From Metaruminococcus_A gallistercoris (GTDB taxonomy: Bacteria; Bacillota; Clostridia; Oscillospirales; Ruminococcaceae), in contig CAJFNQ010000040.1 in the NCBI GenBank assembly GCA_904394975.1, positions 32,710 to 96,709 of the forward strand: a stretch of DNA of 64,000 bases, given 5' to 3'. How positions within the stretch are numbered: position 1 is the first letter of the stretch; every line of letters begins with the position of its first letter. Made by a program: the position numbers and the translations under genes. Shown piece by piece: positions 58,963-64,000 of the stretch. Under the pieces are notes generated by a model that searched no databases, was not told where the DNA came from, and worked only from the letters and a program-made list of their open reading frames with translations.

Positions 58963-58992
58963 AAAAATGCCAAACACTTAATGTGTTTGGCA
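58963..58992 (-). terminator. Terminator of the Ser/Gly-rich lipoprotein gene
   Basis: A perfect 10-bp stem TGCCAAACAC/GTGTTTGGCA (58968-58977, 58983-58992) and, on the minus strand, a T run (the A run at 58963-58967). Confidence 0.85.
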
Positions 58993-59093
58993 CTCTTCAA
59001 ACATTACCTGTAATTGGCACGAATTAATGAGCTTTTACTTTATTCTGAACTGATTTTTACGCGTAAAAAACCACCCGCATGGCAAATCGCCGA

Positions 59094-59957
59094 TTACAAC
59101 ATCGGTAAACCAAGTTCTTTCATCTGCCAGTCCTCCAAAATAAATCTTGTTCCGGGGTTATTGAATCCATCAAAATATATCGTATATTCATAATAGGCAA
59201 AATCACCCCGGCGGTAGGAATGACAGTTGGGATCGGTGCAGGCGAGCAAATGATAGTGGGCGTAGACCATAGCTGCTGTATAAGCGCCGCCGCAGTCTGA
59301 TGCGTTCGGGCCCCAGATATGATCATAATAACGGTCTGCAAACAGCTCGCCTTCATCATTTCCATAATAAAAACCACAGCCGAGGCAGGCATTTACTACG
59401 CTCACCTTTTCATGTGTATTGGCCGGGCCGGTTTCTCCAGGCTCTGCCGTGCCGCTCCAATCCATTGACTGTACGCCGACATCCACAAAATTGTGAGTGT
59501 GTACAGGCGGCTGAGTTTCCTGCGGACTTTCCGGTTCCGGCGAAGCGGCTGTTTCGGAGTTACCAGTGTTTGTATTGTTGCCCTGTGCACCGGTACCACT
59601 CAATCCGCTGCCACCGGGCACACTTGCCTGATTAGAGACCGAGGAGCCATTGCTTACCGGCTTGCTCGAGCTTCCGGAACCACCACTGCCCGAAGCCTGT
59701 CCGTTCGAGGTACCCGTGGCACTTTGATGATCAGGCTCTGACGCATTGCTTGTTAGATTTTCTGCCGTTTGATCACCGCTTTCGTTATCCGTAAGTGCCT
59801 CTTCCTCCGTTTCCTGCTCATCTTCCTTATCGAGAAAACATTCATAAGAAATCGCGCTGTCGTCTTTTAAAACCTCCTCGTCATAATCGTTTCCGCAAGC
59901 AGTAAAAGCAGTCATCATGACAGCTGCCAAAAAAACAGCTAGGATTCTTTTTTTCAT
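59094..59957 (-). CDS. Ser/Gly-rich lipoprotein with cysteine-rich C-terminal domain
   Basis: 287 aa from the ATG at 59957 (an ATG 84 bases upstream gives a hydrophilic, implausible start). The lipobox FTAC ends at residue 21. Residues about 30-150 are a low-complexity Ser/Gly/Asn/Glu spacer; the last 130 form a domain with HTHNFVDVGVQSMDW, NACLGCGFYYGN and CTDPNCHSYRRGDF, where CxxC-like pairs suggest metal or disulfide stabilisation, and AYTAAMVYAHYHLLAC. I do not recognise a family. The long spacer suggests a domain held away from the membrane through the wall. Confidence 0.72.
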   Translation of the reverse strand: MKKRILAVFLAAVMMTAFTACGNDYDEEVLKDDSAISYECFLDKEDEQETEEEALTDNESGDQTAENLTSNASEPDHQSATGTSNGQASGSGGSGSSSKPVSNGSSVSNQASVPGGSGLSGTGAQGNNTNTGNSETAASPEPESPQETQPPVHTHNFVDVGVQSMDWSGTAEPGETGPANTHEKVSVVNACLGCGFYYGNDEGELFADRYYDHIWGPNASDCGGAYTAAMVYAHYHLLACTDPNCHSYRRGDFAYYEYTIYFDGFNNPGTRFILEDWQMKELGLPML

Positions 59958-60500
59958 ACCAATCTCGCCTTTCATCTCTTCATCTTCATGACTGCATCTT
60001 TTGTCCTCTCGGCAAGGCGCTGTTTGTCTGCGGTTCATCATTTCAACCCTTTCCTGTTGTCATCCTCACGGTCACACTATATCACTCAACCCTATGACTA
60101 TGCTTGTGCTTCTTTGCGGCATTACCCAAACACTCTATCCAACCGATTGAGCGTACATCAGGCTTTACAAAAGCGCTGACTTTTGTCGCCTGCACAGCTT
60201 AAGACAAACGAGCAGCGTAAAAAGTTTTATTTTTAAACTCCCGCTATTCACGCGATGCTCTCAAACGTTTTGATGATCCAGAAATGAATGGCTGCATCTT
60301 TTACCGGTCAAGCGTATAATCTTCTTTGGGTTTGAATGAAAATGCTGCGTATGTAGTTTTTAAAAAAGAGCATAAATTTTTTCAAATATAAAACTTTTGG
60401 AGATGATAAATTGTCATAGCTATGTAATGAGCATAAAAGGCGGCCAAATATATATAATTTCTGCCGCCGGATAAACTTAATTTTGTTGAGGGGGATTTTT
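59958..60500. other. Intergenic region without supported genes
   Basis: About 540 bases between the divergent lipoprotein genes. Frames on both strands are short with no ribosome sites. The right part is AT-rich and must hold the promoter of the gene at 60501, but I find only weak candidates (TTGTCA at 60411 with a poor -10). Confidence 0.55.
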
Positions 60501-62207
60501 GTGAAACGTATTTTTTCTTTTGTTGTTTGTGTGATATTCGGCGCCTTATTGCTTACTTCATGCACAAATAACTCTAAACCGGAGGACAGCTCCTCTAACC
60601 CGACAGGACCTGTGGCAGGTACCAGTCAGGAAGACGCGGGTATGATTCCGCTGGGCACAAAAGTATCCGGAACTGTTGAAAGCGGAGAAGAGGATTGGTA
60701 CGCATTTAAAACAGAAAAAAGCAAAGATGCCGAGTATGCCATTACCTTAATCAACACCGCAGAAAAATCAGGCGTATTGTTCGCCAATCTCTACGATGAA
60801 GAAGGGGATCGGCTCAACACATTAAGCGCTAATGATGACGGAACTCCGGGTTCTATGCGCACGGACGAGCTGGAGCCTAATACGGTCTATTATATTTGTC
60901 TGGAAACGGGAAACAGCTCAACCATAGATTATACGTTAACAATAAAGAACACAAACTCCGGAGACAATGATTCAGAGGAAAGCGAAGAAAACGGCAAAGA
61001 AGAAACTGCAGTGGGAAGCAACCAGACCAACGCCGTCTTAATTCCTCTGGGGACCAAAGTATTCGGAACGGTGCGTGATAATTTCGCATGGTACGCATTT
61101 ACAACCGGCGACACCAGCGGCGCAACACACAATATAACCTTTGTAAACGAAACTGTGGATTTAGCAACCTTAAACGTAGTCGTTATGGATGAGTACGGAG
61201 ACGAAATCGGACGGGAGTGGCCGACTAAGGACGGCGCTCCGAATACCATTTACGCGGATGACCTGTCTCCGAATACGACCTACTATATCCGCATCAATGC
61301 AAACGACGGCGAAAAACACGACTTTTCCATCGTCATAAAAGACCCGGATGCGGAAACCAGCGCATATAAAACCGACGATGTTTTTTCTCACGCCATCACC
61401 GCACAGGCAGAGGACGGCGCAACACTTTCTGCTGGTACCAACGTAAATGAAGCAACCATGATCCCTGCTGATGTCAGAGTACGCGGCAATCTTCGGCTCG
61501 GCACATTTGCCTGGTTCGGATTTAAAACCGAAAAAACACCGGGAGAATACAAAATCACCACTGTAAACGCGACAGCAGGCACAAGCATTATATACGTATA
61601 CCTTTATGACGAATACGGTGATATAATTGCGCAGGAATTTGTCGGCAGCGACGGAACGCCGGTTACCATCAGCACCAGCAAACTGAAGGAAGATACGGTC
61701 TATTACATCTGCCTGCACTCAGACAGCAAACTGGAATACAGCCTCATTATAAACTCCCCGGAAGAAGCTCAGCCGGAAGAAAATCAGCTGGTTTTTGAGG
61801 TGCCGTTTGAAATCAACGAAACACAGGTGCAGTTTGTCGGAAACAAAGCGGTCTTTATTGACGAAGCGAAAGCCAAAGAGGTCATGAAGCCGGTTGCGGA
61901 AGCAATCCTCGCGCATCCTGACCGCTCCATCCTGATCGCAGGAACAACCGCTACCGTGGGTGCGCAGGAAACCAGCGTCACTCTTTCTCTGGAACGTGCG
62001 GAGGCCGTAAAGCAACTGCTTGTCAACACATACAATGTACCGGCGTCGCAGATTTCCGTAGTCGGGCTCGGATTTGAAGACGACCCGTTTGAACGCGGAA
62101 AAGACATTGACGCGAATGGAAATCTTGTAGAATCTGAGGCGAGAAAAAACAGACGAGTTGTTGTTTTGGACGCAGAAGACCCAATCGCACAGGAATTATT
62201 AAAATAA
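60501..62207 (+). CDS. Lipoprotein with three PPC-like repeats and an OmpA-like domain
   Basis: 568 aa from the GTG at 60501, 6 bases after GAGGGGG. The lipobox LTSC ends at Cys21. Three similar modules follow: MIPLGTKVSGTVESGEEDWYAF, then VLIPLGTKVFGTVRDNFAWYAF, then MIPADVRVRGNLRLGTFAWFGF, each with a YYI-type strand ending. They resemble bacterial pre-peptidase C-terminal (PPC) beta-sandwiches. The last 130 residues hold an OmpA/MotB-like core (VEFEIN-like VPFEINETQVQFVG, ILIAGTTATVGAQETSVTLSLERAEAVKQLL, GLGFEDDP, EARKNRRVVVL) that usually binds peptidoglycan. Such a layout tethers membrane to wall in a monoderm. Function otherwise unknown. Confidence 0.85.
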   Translation: MKRIFSFVVCVIFGALLLTSCTNNSKPEDSSSNPTGPVAGTSQEDAGMIPLGTKVSGTVESGEEDWYAFKTEKSKDAEYAITLINTAEKSGVLFANLYDEEGDRLNTLSANDDGTPGSMRTDELEPNTVYYICLETGNSSTIDYTLTIKNTNSGDNDSEESEENGKEETAVGSNQTNAVLIPLGTKVFGTVRDNFAWYAFTTGDTSGATHNITFVNETVDLATLNVVVMDEYGDEIGREWPTKDGAPNTIYADDLSPNTTYYIRINANDGEKHDFSIVIKDPDAETSAYKTDDVFSHAITAQAEDGATLSAGTNVNEATMIPADVRVRGNLRLGTFAWFGFKTEKTPGEYKITTVNATAGTSIIYVYLYDEYGDIIAQEFVGSDGTPVTISTSKLKEDTVYYICLHSDSKLEYSLIINSPEEAQPEENQLVFEVPFEINETQVQFVGNKAVFIDEAKAKEVMKPVAEAILAHPDRSILIAGTTATVGAQETSVTLSLERAEAVKQLLVNTYNVPASQISVVGLGFEDDPFERGKDIDANGNLVESEARKNRRVVVLDAEDPIAQELLK

Positions 62208-62212
62208 AAAGC

Positions 62213-62243
62213 AGACCCCGGAGCCGAATTGGCTCCGGGGTCT
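62213..62243 (+). terminator. Terminator of the OmpA-domain lipoprotein gene
   Basis: A 13-bp GC-rich perfect stem AGACCCCGGAGCC/GGCTCCGGGGTCT (62213-62225, 62231-62243), 5-nt loop. Confidence 0.85.
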
Positions 62244-62306
62244 AGTTGTAACTGAGACCGGTCTACACATAACAGTCACAACCTGCTTAATTCATTTAAA
62301 AAGAAA

Positions 62307-62340
62307 AAAGCCCGAACGCAAATTACGTTCGGGCTTTCTT
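62307..62340 (-). terminator. Terminator following tRNA-Leu
   Basis: GCCCGAACG (62311-62319) pairs with CGTTCGGGC (62327-62335) around an AAATTA-type loop, with A/T runs on both sides; it lies just past the tRNA 3' end. Confidence 0.85.
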
Positions 62341-62427
62341 TGGTGCCGCTGAACAGACTTGAACTGTCACGATGTTGCCATCGAGGGATTTTAAGTCCCT
62401 TGTGTCTGCCGATTCCACCACAGCGGC
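62341..62427 (-). tRNA. tRNA-Leu (anticodon UAA)
   Basis: 87 nt on the minus strand with an encoded CCA. The acceptor stem is GCCGCTG/CAGCGGC, the anticodon loop CTTAAAA gives UAA, a long variable arm (about TCGATGGCAACATCG) marks a class II tRNA, and the T loop is GTTCAAGTC. Discriminator is A, as expected for Leu. Confidence 0.96.
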
Positions 62428-62468
62428 ATATTTTCGCAAGGAATGAGCGGAGTCTTTTGCCCCGGCAC

Positions 62469-62497
62469 TGTACATCCCGCAAAAAATTCTATATAAT
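62469..62497 (+). promoter_or_regulatory. Likely promoter of the cca gene
   Basis: TGTACA (62469-62474) and TATAAT (62492-62497), 17-nt spacer; -10 is perfect, -35 matches four of six. Confidence 0.55.
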
Positions 62498-62541
62498 AAT
62501 ACTACGGTTTTAGCAAAATGTCAAGTCAGAGGTGAACAGTC

Positions 62542-63753
62542 ATGACACAGACAAAAGCAGGACAGGCGGCTTTAAACGCTCTTTTGGCTCTTAACGCAGC
62601 CGGCTTTGAGGCGTTCTGGGTAGGCGGCTGTGTACGTGACATACTGCGTGGAATTGTTCCCCACGATTACGATATCTGTACCAACGCACATCCGGAAGAA
62701 ACACAGCGTGTCTTTTCCGGTTACCGAACCGTTTTAACGGGAGCCCGTCACGGAACAGTGCTGGTCCTGTTAAACGATGTTCCGCTCGAAATCACCACCT
62801 ATCGGCTGGAATCCGGTTATAGTGACAATCGTCATCCAGACTCAGTACGGTTCACTAATCATCTTGAGGACGATCTGTCCCGACGAGATTTCACGGTAAA
62901 CGCGATGGCATATCATCCGGACAAGGGTGTGATCGATCGATTCGGCGGGCAAAAAGATCTGGCGAAAAAGGTCATCCGTTGTGTAGGTGCCCCCGAAAAG
63001 CGGTTTTCGGAAGACGCGCTTCGCATGCTGCGCGCGATTCGGTTTGAGTGTCAGCTCGGCTTTGAGATGACATCGGACACGCTGAAAGCAATCCAAAAAA
63101 GCAGAGAAAAAATCAAACAAATTTCAAGAGAACGCATCCGAGAGGAACTGACTAAAATTTTGCTTTCATCATATCCGCAAGCCGGCGCAAAACGGCTGAA
63201 CGCCCTACTGGGAGAAGAAATTTTCGGGCAAACGCTCCAACAAACAGACGAGCTTTTTGGGTTCATTCAGCAGTTGCCGGCCGATGAAGTGCTGCGGTAT
63301 TCCGCTTTTTTAGAAGAATACCGCAACCCAGAAGCTGTTTTCCGCTCACTTCGCCCTTCCGGTGAACAAATTCAACAAGTAAGCCTGTTGCTTAAACTTA
63401 TACAGCAAAATTTCCCTGAAAACGGCTATGGCGCGCGGCTGTTCTGCAATCAAGCAGGAGAAAAATTTGCCTTAAAAGCAGCGCTGTTTTACGACCAATG
63501 GCAAACAATCAACAATGGCAAAGCAGATTCAGCCATGCAAAAACAAGTACAACAGGTCCTGCTCAATGGCGATGCATGCTTCCTTTCGCAGCTTGCAGTA
63601 AACGGAAGTGATTTAATCAAAGCCGGAATAAAACCAGGCAAAGATATCGGCACAGCACTGGATATACTGTTGGACGATGTCCTGCGTTATCCGGAACACA
63701 ATCAGCGGGAGCTTCTGCTCGCGGAAATAAAAAAGCGTTTTTCTCCCACTTGA
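62542..63753 (+). CDS. cca: CCA-adding tRNA nucleotidyltransferase
   Basis: 403 aa class II enzyme that builds or repairs the 3' CCA of tRNAs. The head domain shows WVGGCVRDILRGIVPHDYDIC (residues about 26-46; DYD metal site), VLTGARHGTVLVL, LEDDLSRRDFTVNAMAYH and EDALRMLRAIRFECQLGF. The rest is helical neck, body and tail. Length fits the bacterial CCA enzymes of Firmicutes. GAGGTG lies 8 bases before the ATG. It lies between two tRNA genes, though both encode their own CCA, so it acts in repair or on other tRNAs. Confidence 0.95.
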   Translation: MTQTKAGQAALNALLALNAAGFEAFWVGGCVRDILRGIVPHDYDICTNAHPEETQRVFSGYRTVLTGARHGTVLVLLNDVPLEITTYRLESGYSDNRHPDSVRFTNHLEDDLSRRDFTVNAMAYHPDKGVIDRFGGQKDLAKKVIRCVGAPEKRFSEDALRMLRAIRFECQLGFEMTSDTLKAIQKSREKIKQISRERIREELTKILLSSYPQAGAKRLNALLGEEIFGQTLQQTDELFGFIQQLPADEVLRYSAFLEEYRNPEAVFRSLRPSGEQIQQVSLLLKLIQQNFPENGYGARLFCNQAGEKFALKAALFYDQWQTINNGKADSAMQKQVQQVLLNGDACFLSQLAVNGSDLIKAGIKPGKDIGTALDILLDDVLRYPEHNQRELLLAEIKKRFSPT

Positions 63754-63778
63754 CAAACAATCAGAATCCCTGTATAAT
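63750..63778 (+). promoter_or_regulatory. Consensus promoter of tRNA-Ala
   Basis: TTGACA (63750-63755) and TATAAT (63773-63778) with 17 nt between and a TG just before the -10. The -35 box contains the stop codon of cca. Confidence 0.92.
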
Positions 63779-63791
63779 ATTGGTTGTCTTT

Positions 63792-63867
<76 letters not shown>

Positions 63868-63871
63868 GAAT

Positions 63872-63907
63872 AAAACGCTGGGCCATATTTGTGGTTCAGC
63901 GTTTTTG
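63872..63907 (+). terminator. Terminator after tRNA-Ala
   Basis: AAAACGCTG (63872-63880) pairs with CAGCGTTTT (63897-63905); an inner CCA/TGG pair extends it; Ts follow. Confidence 0.78.
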
Positions 63908-63955
63908 CTTTTTATAAAGGTTTCTTGAATTTTTAACCTTACTATAAATAAAAAA

Positions 63956-63983
63956 CAGACCGCTGGTTTCGTTCAGCGGTCTG
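63956..63983. terminator. Hairpin near the right window edge
   Basis: A perfect 10-bp stem CAGACCGCTG/CAGCGGTCTG (63956-63965, 63974-63983) with A run on the left and T-rich DNA on the right; probably ends a minus-strand gene beyond the window or backs up the previous terminator. Confidence 0.7.
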
Positions 63984-64000
63984 CTTCTTTTCGTCATAGA

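Noticed and set aside
59988..60179. Short plus-strand frame in the 59958-60500 gap
   Set aside because: No ribosome site and no protein-like pattern.

Overview
The window looks like a piece of chromosome from a spore-forming, anaerobic clostridial Firmicute, probably of the Ruminococcaceae/Oscillospiraceae type. The reasons are spoIVA beside a SipL-like gene, a T-box riboswitch, many consensus -35/-10 promoters with 16-18 nt spacers, strong Shine-Dalgarno sites, CdaA/CdaR, a type III glutamine synthetase, and an Asp-tRNA synthetase encoded together with gatCAB. The species assignment is inference. I see no insertion sequence, prophage, rRNA operon or CRISPR array.

Layout. 1-4.6 kb: 3' end of a degV gene, then lower glycolysis (pgk, tpiA, gpmI). 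4.6-7.1 kb: an accessory islet with a possible 19-codon peptide, a secreted cysteine-peptidase-like protein and a membrane-anchored protein. It is bounded by two direct copies of the 3' end of an ABC permease gene, one of them a remnant. 7.0-10.8 kb: a YtrA-type GntR/ABC cassette, a small membrane protein and a sulfatase. 11.1-13.4 kb: a sortase-type surface protein. 13.6-20.4 kb: glnN and the gatC-gatA-gatB-aspS operon for tRNA-dependent amidation. 20.5-28.9 kb: a FAD dehydrogenase, cdaA-cdaR, a cysteine desulfurase with a Se/S-carrier-like protein, ispD/ispF and a truncated MetH-like protein.

28.9-38.9 kb: a glucuronoxylan side-chain and hexuronate cluster. A divergent AraC regulator faces uxaC, a CE15 glucuronoyl esterase, a GH67 alpha-glucuronidase, a UxuB-like SDR, uxuA, an aldolase-VOC fusion and kdgK. 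Together they take (methyl-esterified) aldouronic acids through glucuronate, fructuronate, mannonate and KDG to KDPG, then to pyruvate and glyceraldehyde-3-phosphate, which feeds the glycolytic genes at the left end. 39.1-44.6 kb: a MacAB-like export system. 45-47.4 kb: a GT8 glycosyltransferase and a polysaccharide flippase. 47.4-50.5 kb: spoIVA and a sipL-like spore-coat gene. 50.7-53.9 kb: a tryptophan ABC transporter behind a Trp T-box followed by a short Trp-containing leader ORF. 54-62.2 kb: a run of predicted lipoproteins around a 2-hydroxyacid dehydrogenase. 62.3-64 kb: tRNA-Leu, the CCA-adding enzyme and tRNA-Ala.

The most interesting points are the two-layer Trp control region (T-box with UGG specifier plus an MMTKRWRWRSF leader ORF), the peptide/peptidase islet, the ABC ATPase with an AbrB-type tail, the KDPG aldolase-VOC fusion, and a cytoplasmic glucuronoyl esterase in a cluster with no transporter.
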